A stretch of 64,000 nt of DNA. Source: G963663775 sp963664255 (GTDB lineage: Bacteria > Bacillota > Clostridia > Oscillospirales > Butyricicoccaceae). A program made the position numbers and the translations under genes. Each line of letters starts with the position of its first letter. Positions within the stretch are counted from its first letter, which is position 1. The notes beneath the pieces are model-generated. The model was not told the origin of the DNA. It saw only the letters and a list, made by a program, of their open reading frames with translations, and ran no database searches. The stretch is taken from contig OY760938.1 of NCBI GenBank assembly GCA_963664255.1, positions 868,001 through 932,000 of the forward strand, written 5' to 3'. Shown piece by piece: positions 25,372-34,078 of this stretch.

Positions 25372-27192
25372 TTAACCGTTCTTGATTTTCTTCAGTCGCA
25401 GGTTATTCGACAGAATCTTCTTGCGGATACGCACGCTTTTCGGCGTAATTTCCAGCATTTCATCGTCTGAAATAAATTCCAGCGCTTCTTCAATGGACAT
25501 GATGTGCGGCGGAATCAGACGCAGCGAATCGTCCGAACCAGATGCACGCATGTTGGTCAGCTGCTTCTTTTTACAGACATTGACCGCCATGTCTTCCCCA
25601 CGCGGATTTTCGCCGATGACCATTCCTTCGTACACCGGCGTGCCGGCACCGATGAACAGCGTGCCGCGTTCCTGTGCATTAAACAGACCATATGCCACCG
25701 CTTCACCGGTTTCAAAGGCAATCAGGGAGCCGTTTGCACGCTTCTGGATTTCGCCCTTATATGGTTCATAGGAGTGGAAGACCGAGCTCAAGATGCCTTC
25801 GCCCTTGGTGTCGGTCAAAAATTCGCTGCGATAGCCAAAAAGTCCACGCGCCGGAATCAAGAATTCTACACGCATACGGTCATCGCCCTTGGGTGCCATC
25901 TGCACCAATTCGCCCTTACGAGAACCCATCTTTTCCATGACAGAACCGACGGCATCCACCGGAATGTCGGCAATCATGCGCTCGATTGGCTCACTCTGCA
26001 CACCGTCGATGTCACGAAGCAACGCCTTGGGTGCACCGACCTGAAATTCATAGCCTTCACGGCGCAGATTTTCAATCAAAATGGACAGGTGCATTTCGCC
26101 ACGTCCGCAAACACGGAAGCTTTCGGTCGAATCCGTTTCGTTGACACGCAGAGAAACGTCCTTGAGCAGTTCACGGAACAGACGCTCACGCAGGTGACGG
26201 GAGGTAACGAACTTGCCTTCCTTACCCGCAAATGGGCTGTCGTTCACGGAGAAATACATTTCCACCGTCGGCTCGGAAATCTTCACGAACGGCAGCGGCT
26301 GCACGTCATCCGGCACACACACGGTTTCGCCAATCGTTACATTTTCCACACCAGAGAAACAAACGATTTCGCCTGCTTTTGCAGAATCTGCCGGTGTGCG
26401 GTTCAAATCTTCAATGGTATATAAAGAAACAACCTTGGAATTGTACGGCTTGATGTTGCCATGATAATCACAAATGGTAATCTGCTGTCCAACCGACATT
26501 TGTCCGCGCTCAATGCGACCAATGCCGATGCGTCCGACATATTCGTTATAGTCAATGGAGGACACCAGCATTTGCAGCGTGCCTTCGGTGTCTACTTCCG
26601 GCGCAGGAATGTGCTCCATAATCTGGTCAAACAGCGGAGTCAAATCAACGCCTTCCTGATTAGGCGACATAGATGCCGTTCCGGCACGACCAGAACAATA
26701 CACAATGGGGCTGTCCAGCTGTTCATCGGTTGCGTCCAGATTGAGCAGCAGCTCCAGCACTTCATCGCCGATTTCGTTCAGACGTGCATCCGGACGGTCA
26801 ATCTTATTGACCACGATGATGATTTTGTGACCGAACTCCAGTGCCTTCTGCAGCACAAAGCGTGTCTGCGGCATAGGGCCTTCCGCTGCGTCAACCAACA
26901 ACACCACGCCGTCCACCATCTTGAGAACACGTTCTACTTCGCCGGAAAAGTCCGCATGTCCCGGCGTATCAACGATGTTGATTTTGGTATCTTGATACCG
27001 TACAGATGTATTTTTTGCCAAAATTGTGATGCCGCGTTCCCGTTCAATGTCGCCCGAGTCCATCACACGCTCTGCTACCACCTGATTATCGCGAAATGCG
27101 CCTGCCTGCTTGAGCATTTGGTCGACCAAGGTCGTTTTGCCATGGTCAACGTGCGCGATGATTGCGATGTTTCTAAGATCATTTCTTACCAT
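25372..27192 (-). CDS. typA: Ribosome-associated GTPase TypA/BipA
   Basis: Translational GTPase related to EF-G/LepA, linked to 50S assembly and stress. It has 606 residues with AHVDHGKTTLVDQML (G1), RGITILAKN (G2), DTPGHADF (G3), VNKIDRPDAR (G4), domains II, III and V, and the BipA C-terminal domain ending with RIRKKILSN. ATG 27192 lies after GGGAGG; an upstream in-frame start at 27204 overlaps that site. Confidence 0.97.
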   Translation of the reverse strand: MVRNDLRNIAIIAHVDHGKTTLVDQMLKQAGAFRDNQVVAERVMDSGDIERERGITILAKNTSVRYQDTKINIVDTPGHADFSGEVERVLKMVDGVVLLVDAAEGPMPQTRFVLQKALEFGHKIIIVVNKIDRPDARLNEIGDEVLELLLNLDATDEQLDSPIVYCSGRAGTASMSPNQEGVDLTPLFDQIMEHIPAPEVDTEGTLQMLVSSIDYNEYVGRIGIGRIERGQMSVGQQITICDYHGNIKPYNSKVVSLYTIEDLNRTPADSAKAGEIVCFSGVENVTIGETVCVPDDVQPLPFVKISEPTVEMYFSVNDSPFAGKEGKFVTSRHLRERLFRELLKDVSLRVNETDSTESFRVCGRGEMHLSILIENLRREGYEFQVGAPKALLRDIDGVQSEPIERMIADIPVDAVGSVMEKMGSRKGELVQMAPKGDDRMRVEFLIPARGLFGYRSEFLTDTKGEGILSSVFHSYEPYKGEIQKRANGSLIAFETGEAVAYGLFNAQERGTLFIGAGTPVYEGMVIGENPRGEDMAVNVCKKKQLTNMRASGSDDSLRLIPPHIMSIEEALEFISDDEMLEITPKSVRIRKKILSNNLRLKKIKNG

Positions 27193-27240
27193 AATTCCTC
27201 CCAAAGGATTATATCTTTCTTCTTAATAAAATCTTTTACT

Positions 27241-27269
27241 ATTATACGCTGTTTCCGTCTGCATTTCCA
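27241..27269 (-). promoter_or_regulatory. Probable typA promoter
   Basis: TATAAT (27241-27246 on the minus strand) with a 17-bp spacer to TGGAAA (27264-27269). The -35 matches the consensus at four of six positions. Confidence 0.45.
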
Positions 27270-27380
27270 GACATGGAATCATCAAATTTTACAAAAGTCT
27301 TTTCCCCAAAACTGTATGATACCACATGGGCAGGCGTTTTCATGCCTTGCAAACGGTATATCGCGCCAATTTCATGCAGA

Positions 27381-27412
27381 CCAAAAGGACGTCCCACACG
27401 GACGCCCTTTGG
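27381..27412 (-). terminator. Hairpin after the Asp-rich lipoprotein gene
   Basis: CCAAAAGGACGTCC pairs with GGACGCCCTTTGG with one mismatch and small loop. It lies 52 bp past the lipoprotein stop; the T-run is weak, so terminator activity is probable but not certain. Confidence 0.5.
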
Positions 27413-27463
27413 ATGATTTTTATGGTATATCCTATGCAGATTGTGTTGCCCCATCCCACCTGC

Positions 27464-27862
27464 CTAGCGCGGTGTGGTGCTGGGGTCGGTGGTTGCGCTG
27501 CCAATGGTGGTGTTGCCTGTGGTGGTGTCCGCTTTGCTGCTTTGCACATCGGCAGTATTGTCACCCTGTGTCGCATCTGTATCATCCGGCAGCACATCAT
27601 TATCGCCATCATCATCGGTTAAAATAGAATCGCCGTCGTCATCGGTTAAAATGGAATCATCGTCTGCATCATCGGTTAAAATATTGTCCTGTGCATCTGT
27701 GCCATCCGGAAGGGTATCCGTGTCAGTCGGGCTGTTATCCGCCGTGTTGTTATCGGCAGCATTATCGTCTGCAGTGTCCACATTCGCCCCAAGTCCACAG
27801 CCGGTGAGCAGCGACATGGCAAGCACTGTGACTAGCGTGAAAGCCATTAGTTTTTTTATCAT
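27464..27862 (-). CDS. Asp-rich repeat lipoprotein
   Basis: A 132-residue secreted lipoprotein (lipobox LLTGC, Cys22). The rest is low-complexity and extremely acidic, with Asp/Thr/Asn stretches and three units of the type ILTDDDGDS (residues about 61-90). They recall Asp-rich calcium-binding loops, but no known domain is recognisable. AGGAGG precedes the ATG. It probably lies on the cell surface as a cation-binding or spacer protein; function unknown. No obvious partner gene. Confidence 0.75.
   Translation of the reverse strand: MIKKLMAFTLVTVLAMSLLTGCGLGANVDTADDNAADNNTADNSPTDTDTLPDGTDAQDNILTDDADDDSILTDDDGDSILTDDDGDNDVLPDDTDATQGDNTADVQSSKADTTTGNTTIGSATTDPSTTPR
27614..27683. repeat. Short coding tandem repeat
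   Basis: The 12-mer ATCGGTTAAAAT recurs at 27614, 27641 and 27671 (27- and 30-bp periods). It encodes the repeated ILTDD units of the lipoprotein; unit number could vary between strains. Confidence 0.7.
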
Positions 27863-27924
27863 TTCCGAAAACCTCCTTTTGCGCTTTAGTATGTCTGGAG
27901 ATTTCCTGCATTATGCTGCTTGCG

Positions 27925-28440
27925 CTACAAAATTTGAATTTTTTTTAAATGTGTGAGGACGGTTGTACACACTGCACCAGTCAAAAACCCCATGACGATG
28001 GAGGAAACCAGTAGGAGCGGCAAATATCCAATGACATTTGCACTTCCTAGCCAAAGCATTGCCGCCAAAATCTGCCCGATGTTGTGGCTTGCCGCCCCTG
28101 CAATGCTGATGCCATACAGCGAAAAAAATCTGCCCTCTTGGCGCAGTGCCGCCGCCATCACCATCATAGCGAGCACACCACCGCACAGGCTGAACACAAA
28201 TCCGGTCACGCTGCCCATAAACAGTGAAACCAACGCAATGCGGCATACTAAAATCGCCATCGTTTCTTTCATACGCATGGTTTTCAGCGCAAACAGCGTG
28301 ATGATATTGGCAAGCCCCAGCTTGATGCCTGGCACAGGAATCACCGCGGTCAATGGTATCCATTTTTCAACGATGGAACATATAATGGCGATTGCCGTCA
28401 GCATGGCGCACAGGGTCAGTCGTCTGCTTTTCATTTGCAC
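27925..28440 (-). CDS. Gx transporter family protein (heptaprenyl diphosphate synthase component I-like)
   Basis: Membrane protein of about 171 residues with five or six helices. It matches the family once named heptaprenyl diphosphate synthase component I, now called Gx transporter, related to ECF-type S components. Seen: PGIKLGLANIITLFAL, MGSVTGFVFSLCGG and GAASHNIGQILAAMLW. GTG 28440 is five bases after AAGGAG; an ATG two codons later is the alternative. It follows the NusG-II gene by ten bases, a pairing I recall from Clostridia where FMN-linked or redox genes may be involved. Confidence 0.85.
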   Translation of the reverse strand: MQMKSRRLTLCAMLTAIAIICSIVEKWIPLTAVIPVPGIKLGLANIITLFALKTMRMKETMAILVCRIALVSLFMGSVTGFVFSLCGGVLAMMVMAAALRQEGRFFSLYGISIAGAASHNIGQILAAMLWLGSANVIGYLPLLLVSSIVMGFLTGAVCTTVLTHLKKIQIL

Positions 28441-28450
28441 AGCTTCTCCT

Positions 28451-28867
28451 TCATCGCACCACGGCGTCAATCTCTTGGGCATTGGCATCCGCATTCACCA
28501 GCTTGACAATCACCTTGCTTGGCAGACAAACCGAGGTCTGTCCGGCACGGCTGAGCCATCCGGTTTGCACGCACACTTGGTCGGGGCAGTTGGAATGCGC
28601 AATACGCACCCGCTCCCCCACAATCTCCACGGTGTTGCGCACACCATTGTCCCCCGCAATCTCAAAGGTATCCTCATACCCCTCTGCCAGCTGAATCTGG
28701 TGCAGCAAGGTGCCATCCTGCCAAATCTCGCAATATAAGTGCTCCGAAGGTGCCAGCAGAAACGGCACGGCAATCCCGCCTGCCAGCAGCAGCACCAAAA
28801 CAACCACCAAAGCATCGCCAATGAGAACTCTTTTGCGGTTTTGCGCGCCTTGCTCTTTTGCCATCAT
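28451..28867 (-). CDS. NusG domain II-containing membrane-anchored protein
   Basis: A 138-residue protein: short basic N-terminus, one membrane helix (about 15-40), then an extracytoplasmic NusG-II beta domain. Typical motif: HSNCPDQVCVQTGWLSRAGQ followed by VCLPSKVIVKL. The three Cys are conserved in the family. Role unknown. The start at ATG 28867 is five bases after GGAGG. It forms a two-gene unit with the Gx transporter. Confidence 0.86.
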   Translation of the reverse strand: MMAKEQGAQNRKRVLIGDALVVVLVLLLAGGIAVPFLLAPSEHLYCEIWQDGTLLHQIQLAEGYEDTFEIAGDNGVRNTVEIVGERVRIAHSNCPDQVCVQTGWLSRAGQTSVCLPSKVIVKLVNADANAQEIDAVVR

Positions 28868-28913
28868 TGCGTCCTCCATCTGCTCTCGTGCATTTTTTTG
28901 AAATATAACCTGT

Positions 28914-28942
28914 ATTATAATACAATTCTGCCCAAAATACAA
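28914..28942 (-). promoter_or_regulatory. Promoter of the NusG-II/Gx unit
   Basis: Minus-strand TTGTAT (28937-28942), 17-bp spacer, TATAAT (28914-28919). Confidence 0.65.
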
Positions 28943-29047
28943 GCAAGCGACAGGTGGGGTGTTGGTGCCTATCCCCGCTGTTCTGCATGCTTCGCACGCA
29001 CACTTTGCATATCAAGAAATCGCAGCAATCCTTGGACAGAATGGACA

Positions 29048-29076
29048 TTGGTTTTTTTGTAAAATCCTTGTATAAT
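29048..29076 (+). promoter_or_regulatory. Promoter of the mgtC-like gene
   Basis: TTGGTT (29048-29053), 17-bp spacer, TATAAT (29071-29076), 31 bp before the start codon. Confidence 0.6.
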
Positions 29077-29106
29077 AGAAAACATCACGAAAATGGAGGT
29101 GCTTTT

Positions 29107-29772
29107 ATGTCGTTGCAGAGCATTTTTCTGCGCATATTCCTTTCCATGCTCATCGGTGCACTGATTGGCGGCGAACGAGAAAGCATCCATCGCCCTGCCG
29201 GTCTGCGCACCCATATGTTGGTTTCCATCGGCGCTGCCGTGGTTATGATGCTCGGTCTTTTTTTATCCCCCACGCATCCCAACGCCGACCCCGCGCGACT
29301 GGGCGCGCAGGTCATTTCCGGCATTGGCTTTCTCGGTGCGGGCACTATTTTAAAAGAAGGCTTAACCATCAAAGGGCTAACAACGGCAGCAAGCCTTTGG
29401 TCAGTTGCCTGCATGGGGCTGGCGGTCGGCGCGGGTTTTTATGCGCTTTCCCTGCTTGGCACATTGGTGATTCTGCTGACGCTGACGGTGTTTGAGCGTG
29501 TGCAGGGACATGTCTTCAAATCGCGCTATCTACATTTTCTGCTCGAGCTTTCCTGCACCGAAACCGCCGATATTCTGTCCACCTTGGACGCCTATGCAGC
29601 GTCACATCATCTTTTGATTTGCGGCTACACCATTCAAAAACAAACCAGTCAGTATCTGCTCTCGTGTCACATCAAGTCCCAAAACCCTCACCAAGCCATT
29701 GACCAGCAAACGTTGCTGGTGCAGCTGTCTGCTGCGCCCTCTGTGCGCCATCTCACCCTCACGCCGCTTTGA
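29107..29772 (+). CDS. MgtC/SapB family protein
   Basis: A 221-residue membrane protein. The hydrophobic MgtC domain (about 1-140) shows GALIGGERESIHRPAGLRTHMLVSIGAA, ISGIGFLGAGTILKEG, IKGLTTAASLWSVACMGLAVGAG. The remaining 80 residues look like the ACT-like cytoplasmic domain found in longer members. MgtC proteins modulate magnesium-limited growth and F-ATPase in pathogens; the role in commensal Clostridia is open. ATG 29107 follows GGAGGTG. Confidence 0.92.
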   Translation: MSLQSIFLRIFLSMLIGALIGGERESIHRPAGLRTHMLVSIGAAVVMMLGLFLSPTHPNADPARLGAQVISGIGFLGAGTILKEGLTIKGLTTAASLWSVACMGLAVGAGFYALSLLGTLVILLTLTVFERVQGHVFKSRYLHFLLELSCTETADILSTLDAYAASHHLLICGYTIQKQTSQYLLSCHIKSQNPHQAIDQQTLLVQLSAAPSVRHLTLTPL

Positions 29773-29811
29773 TAGCATTTGATTTTTTTCCTGCTTTTTG
29801 CGTCTTGCATA

Positions 29812-29840
29812 TTGAAACAATTACTTTAGCATGATATACT
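29812..29840 (+). promoter_or_regulatory. Promoter of purA
   Basis: TTGAAA (29812-29817), 17-bp spacer, TATACT (29835-29840): near-consensus. The short 5' untranslated region (about 60 bases) leaves no room for a purine riboswitch. Confidence 0.75.
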
Positions 29841-29906
29841 AAAAAAGTATGTGACATTGGTCATGGAAAATGAGCAACATCTGCTTTTTGAAAGGAAGAT
29901 TGTATC

Positions 29907-31178
29907 ATGCCGGGTAAGGTTATTTTGGGCGCTCAATGGGGCGATGAAGGCAAGGGTAAATTTATTGATATTTTTGCGGCGGAGGCAGACCTCGTTGTCC
30001 GCAGCCAAGGCGGCAATAATGCCGGACACACCGTTGTTGTTGACGGCACTACCTATAAACTGCAGCTGATTCCTTCCGGTATCCTTTACCCGAACTGCAT
30101 CAATATCATCGGACCTGGCGTTGTTGTAGACCCACGGGCAATTCTGAAGGAAATGGACGGATTGACCGAGAAGCAGGTTTCGGTGTCCCAGCTGTTTATT
30201 GACGCACGCTGCCATTGCATTCTGCCGTGGCATCTGGAGCTGGACGCACTTTCCGAAAAAGCGCGCGGCGGCGATGACATCGGCACCACCAAAAAGGGCA
30301 TCGGCCCTACTTATATGGATAAATCCGAGCGCATTGGTGTCCGTATGCATGACTTTGTCGATGCAGAACGCTTTGAAACCGTCATGCGGGAAGCTTGCAT
30401 ACGCAAAAACAAGGTCATCACCGGTGTTTATGGCGGCGAACCCATCGACATTGAAGCGGTGCTGACCGAATACAAGGTTTATGCTAACCGCTTGCGTGCC
30501 CACATCAAGGATACCACCATCATGACCTATAATGCCATCAAAAGCGGCAAAAACGTGCTCTTTGAAGGTGCACAGGGTACGCTTTTGGATTTGGACATGG
30601 GCACTTATCCATATGTGACCTCTTCCCATCCGGTTTCCGGCGGCTGCTGCATCGGCTCGGGTGTCGGTCCGACCGCGGTCAGCGAAGTCATGGGCATCTG
30701 CAAGAGCTACACCACCCGCGTGGGTAAGGGCCCCTTCCCGACCGAACTGTTTGATGAAACAGGCGACTATATCCGCAAGGCAGGCGGCGAGTTCGGCACC
30801 GTCACCGGCAGACCACGCCGCACCGGTTGGTTTGATGCCGTCATTGCGCGTTATGCGGTTCGCGTTAACGGCATGACTGAACTTGTGATTAACAAAATTG
30901 ACCCGCTGTGTGGTCTGCCCAAGCTCAAGGTATGCGTAGCATACAAATTCAAGGGCGAAACCATCACCGAATTCCCTGCAAACTTTGCAGATTTGGAACA
31001 CTGCACGCCTGTTTATGAGGAATTCGACGGCTTTACAGAAGATATTTCTGATTGCCGCACCTTTGACGCACTGCCGCAAACCGTGCAGTCCTATATCAAG
31101 CAGCTGGAGCGCATCTGCGGCTGTCCTGTGCATATGTTGGGGGTTGGTCCTGCACGCACACAGGTTATCAAAATTTGA
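29907..31178 (+). CDS. purA: Adenylosuccinate synthetase
   Basis: First step from IMP to AMP: IMP plus Asp plus GTP to adenylosuccinate. Full-length at 423 residues. Motifs: QWGDEGKGKFIDI (P-loop), QGGNNAGHTVV with the catalytic His, GTTKKGIGPTY, LFEGAQGTLLDLDMGTYP, GRPRRTGWFDAV and GVGPARTQ. ATG follows AAAGGA. Monocistronic with its own promoter and terminator. Confidence 0.98.
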   Translation: MPGKVILGAQWGDEGKGKFIDIFAAEADLVVRSQGGNNAGHTVVVDGTTYKLQLIPSGILYPNCINIIGPGVVVDPRAILKEMDGLTEKQVSVSQLFIDARCHCILPWHLELDALSEKARGGDDIGTTKKGIGPTYMDKSERIGVRMHDFVDAERFETVMREACIRKNKVITGVYGGEPIDIEAVLTEYKVYANRLRAHIKDTTIMTYNAIKSGKNVLFEGAQGTLLDLDMGTYPYVTSSHPVSGGCCIGSGVGPTAVSEVMGICKSYTTRVGKGPFPTELFDETGDYIRKAGGEFGTVTGRPRRTGWFDAVIARYAVRVNGMTELVINKIDPLCGLPKLKVCVAYKFKGETITEFPANFADLEHCTPVYEEFDGFTEDISDCRTFDALPQTVQSYIKQLERICGCPVHMLGVGPARTQVIKI

Positions 31179-31196
31179 TTTTTTCAAAAAAACCAA

Positions 31197-31227
31197 AGAG
31201 GCTTCTGTGCATATCGCAGAAGCCTCT
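31197..31227 (+). terminator. Hairpin after purA
   Basis: AGAGGCTTCTG pairs perfectly with CAGAAGCCTCT; the following sequence is T-rich but interrupted. Confidence 0.65.
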
Positions 31228-31259
31228 CTATTTGCATTTTTCCACTGAAAGGAGTTCCC

Positions 31260-32123
31260 ATGCGTTCCAAAACACAAGCCATTTTCTTCATTATTCTGTC
31301 TGCTTTTTGCTTTGCACTGATGAATCTGTTGGTGCATTTGGCAGGTGACCTCCCGACCATCCAAAAAAGCTTTTTTCGCAACTTTATTGCGTTTCTGCTT
31401 GCTTTTTGGGTCACATGGCATACACCGCAAAAGCTGCATTTTCAGAGAAAAAATCTTCTTTTTTTGCTGTTACGTTCGAGTTTTGGCACCATTGGCATTC
31501 TGTGCAATTTCTATGCAGTCGACCATTTGGTGCTATCCGATGCGTCCCTGCTCAACAAACTTTCTCCGTTTTTTGCCATTTTTCTCTCATTTTTGATTCT
31601 GCGTGAAAAAATCCGTCCATTTCAGTTATTTGCCGTTCTGATTGCTTTTTTGGGTGCATTATTGGTCATCAAACCAGGCTTTTCTATGCAGTTTTATCCG
31701 GCATTGATTGGTGCTTTCGGCGGCTTCTGCGCCGGCATGGCGTACACCTTGGTGCGCAAACTCAGCCAACGCGGCGAACGCGGTCCATTCATTGTGTTTT
31801 TCTTCTCTGGCTTCTCTTGCTTGGTCGCACTGCCCTTTCTGCTGCTCGATTTTCACCCCATGACGTCTTCGCAGCTTCTTCTGCTAGTGCTTGCAGGTCT
31901 TGCCGCTGCCGGCGGACAATTTTCCATCACCGCCGCCTATTCTCTGGCGCCTGCCGGCTCGGTTTCGGTATATGACTATACCCAAGTGCCCTTTTCCGCA
32001 CTGCTTGGATTTTTATTTTTTCAGCAAATTCCCGACTTTTGGAGCATTTTGGGGTATCTCATCATTTGTTCTGTAGCTGTTTTGATGTTTCAATACCAAA
32101 AGCATCACCTGCAAAATCAATGA
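31260..32123 (+). CDS. EamA/DMT family transporter
   Basis: A 287-residue, ten-helix drug/metabolite transporter made of two EamA repeats (about 5-135 and 148-280). Seen: NLLVHLAGDLPTIQKSFFRN, LSDASLLNKLSPFFAIFLSFLILREKI at the end of the first repeat, and YDYTQVPFSALLGFLFFQQIPD in the second. Substrate unknown. AAAGGAG precedes the ATG; 81 bp behind purA but separated by a hairpin. Confidence 0.92.
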   Translation: MRSKTQAIFFIILSAFCFALMNLLVHLAGDLPTIQKSFFRNFIAFLLAFWVTWHTPQKLHFQRKNLLFLLLRSSFGTIGILCNFYAVDHLVLSDASLLNKLSPFFAIFLSFLILREKIRPFQLFAVLIAFLGALLVIKPGFSMQFYPALIGAFGGFCAGMAYTLVRKLSQRGERGPFIVFFFSGFSCLVALPFLLLDFHPMTSSQLLLLVLAGLAAAGGQFSITAAYSLAPAGSVSVYDYTQVPFSALLGFLFFQQIPDFWSILGYLIICSVAVLMFQYQKHHLQNQ

Positions 32124-32128
32124 TTTCA

Positions 32129-32170
32129 CAGACAAACGCCATGTGCATTGCGGCACATGGCGTTTGTCTG
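32129..32170 (+). terminator. Terminator of the DMT transporter gene
   Basis: A perfect 17-bp stem (CAGACAAACGCCATGTG with its complement), eight-base loop, TTT after it. Confidence 0.8.
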
Positions 32171-32212
32171 TTTAAGAGTAGTATGTAAGTGATGATATGG
32201 GCAATGTAATGG

Positions 32213-32244
32213 AAAGGCGCTGCACCAGTTGGTGCAGCGCCTTT
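32213..32244 (-). terminator. Terminator of the M42/adenine deaminase operon
   Basis: AAAGGCGCTGCACC pairs perfectly with GGTGCAGCGCCTTT around a four-base loop, 105 bp after the ade stop codon. Convergent with the DMT gene hairpin. Confidence 0.65.
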
Positions 32245-32348
32245 GCTTTGGTTATAGTATACTGCTTTTTTTGCAATTTGTCATTGGCATTCTTGCATAA
32301 TTTTTCACCCTATATGTGTGCTTTTTGTCACAAAGCTGCGTATCGAAT

Positions 32349-34055
32349 CTACTCTATCAACGCAAACCGTGCCACATCAAACAAACCTCTCGGTGTAATG
32401 CGCAGCGCCGGAATGACAGGCAGCGCCAAAAAGGACAATGTAATGAACGGGTCAATGCCCTCTGGTACGCCCATTTCATGCGCCAGCTGCAGCATTTTCT
32501 GCAATTTTTGTTCGGTTTCACCATATGGCGCATCGGTCATAAGCCCCATAATGGGAAGCGGCAGGGTCGCCTGCACTGCGCCATCTGCCACCACGGTGTA
32601 TCCGCCGCCCACACGCTCCAACTCCTGCACGGCAAGATGCATCGCATCGTCTTGGTCGCCTACAACCAACAGATTGTGTGAATCATGCGATACGCTTGAG
32701 CCAATCGCACCGCCACGCAGCGAAAATCCCTTGAGAATCGCCAGTCCCATTGCACCCGTTGCATGATGCCGCTCGATGATCGCCAATTTATTCAGGCCTT
32801 CGCGGGCGACGAACACACCATTTTCCTGCGGCAGTGGCATTTCCAGATGTTCGGTCACGATTTGTCCGCCGAGCACCCCAATGACGGAATCGTTTTTCCC
32901 CGACTCGACTGGATATACAAACGCATCTTTTTGCAGCGGCGCAAGATGTATCGTTTGCCGCAACTCTGCATTGACGGTCACCCCGTCCTGCGGCACTTGC
33001 CACGCCATGACCGACTGTCCTTTGTGCCACACCGCCGTGACTTCCACCTGCTCCAAATCCCGCAATATCACGAAATCTGCTTGATACCCCGGTGCAATCG
33101 CTCCCAAATGGGTAAGTCCATAGCATCGTGCCGCCTGAATCGTTGCCATTTGATAGGCACGTATCGGCTCCAACCCCAATGCAATGGCACGCCGAATGCA
33201 ATGGTCAATGTGCCCCGTACGGCGAATGTCTTCAATGTGCAAATCATCGGTACAGAACGAAAAACCATCTGTTTCCGCCTGATTTTCAAGCATACCGCGC
33301 ACAATATCGTCCAAATTCTTCGCCGCACTGCCCTCTCGGATGTGAATGTGCATTCCCAGTCGCCGCTTGCGTAGCGCCTCGGCAAACGTGGTGCATTCAT
33401 GGTCGGTCGAAATGCCCGCCTGCACATAGGCTGATAGTTCCCCATCTGACAAGTTCGGCGCATGTCCATCACAGGGACGCCCACGAAACTGCGCCAGCTT
33501 ATCCGCCATTTCAGGTGCACCGTGCACCACGCTGACATAGTCCATGACCTCTCCCAGCCCTAAGATGCGCGGCACATCCTTATATTTTTGCATCTCTGCC
33601 GCATCAAACACACAGCCTGCCATCTCGGTGGGGGTCGCAGGGACACAGGAGGGCAGCATCACATAGACATTTGCGGGCACTTGCTCGGTCTGCTCCAATA
33701 TAAAGCGGATACCATCCCAACCCTTGACATTTGCCGCTTCGTGCGGGTCTGCGATATAGGTGGTGGTTCCGTGTGCAACGCAGTGCTTGATGAGTTGGGG
33801 CGGCGTTGTCATCGTGGACTCCAGATGCAAATGCGCATCAATGAAACCCGGGGAAACATATTGCCCCTGTAAATCCACCTCAGTATGCCCTTGATAGGCA
33901 CCCACACCAATGATGATGCCATCTTGCACTGCAATGTCGCTTTCAACGATTTCTCTGGTGAAAACATTGATGATTTTGGCATTTTTGAGCACCAATTCTG
34001 CCGCAATCTCTCCACGTGCCGCCTGCAATCGCGCCATTTCCTTCTGTCGTTCCAC
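32349..34055 (-). CDS. ade: Adenine deaminase
   Basis: Converts adenine to hypoxanthine and ammonia for purine salvage; amidohydrolase family with a binuclear metal site. The 568 residues show HLHLEST (HxH), ADPHEAANV, GHAPNLSDGELSAY, GISTDHECTT and SSVSHDSHNLLVVG in the C-terminal domain. I start at GTG 34055, eight bases after AGGAGG; in-frame codons further upstream run into the M42 gene. Last gene of a four-gene unit with three M42 peptidases (23-bp gap). Confidence 0.95.
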   Translation of the reverse strand: MERQKEMARLQAARGEIAAELVLKNAKIINVFTREIVESDIAVQDGIIIGVGAYQGHTEVDLQGQYVSPGFIDAHLHLESTMTTPPQLIKHCVAHGTTTYIADPHEAANVKGWDGIRFILEQTEQVPANVYVMLPSCVPATPTEMAGCVFDAAEMQKYKDVPRILGLGEVMDYVSVVHGAPEMADKLAQFRGRPCDGHAPNLSDGELSAYVQAGISTDHECTTFAEALRKRRLGMHIHIREGSAAKNLDDIVRGMLENQAETDGFSFCTDDLHIEDIRRTGHIDHCIRRAIALGLEPIRAYQMATIQAARCYGLTHLGAIAPGYQADFVILRDLEQVEVTAVWHKGQSVMAWQVPQDGVTVNAELRQTIHLAPLQKDAFVYPVESGKNDSVIGVLGGQIVTEHLEMPLPQENGVFVAREGLNKLAIIERHHATGAMGLAILKGFSLRGGAIGSSVSHDSHNLLVVGDQDDAMHLAVQELERVGGGYTVVADGAVQATLPLPIMGLMTDAPYGETEQKLQKMLQLAHEMGVPEGIDPFITLSFLALPVIPALRITPRGLFDVARFALIE

Positions 34056-34078
34056 TTGACTGCCCTCCTGTCTGCCTA

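Noticed and set aside
27614..27683. CRISPR-like repeats
   Set aside because: Units are 12 bp, in frame, and encode the Asp-rich lipoprotein; no spacer uniqueness or cas genes.
29826..31439. 537-codon minus-strand frame opposite purA
   Set aside because: Shadow of purA produced by codon bias; composition (Asn, His, Cys, Phe-rich) is not protein-like.
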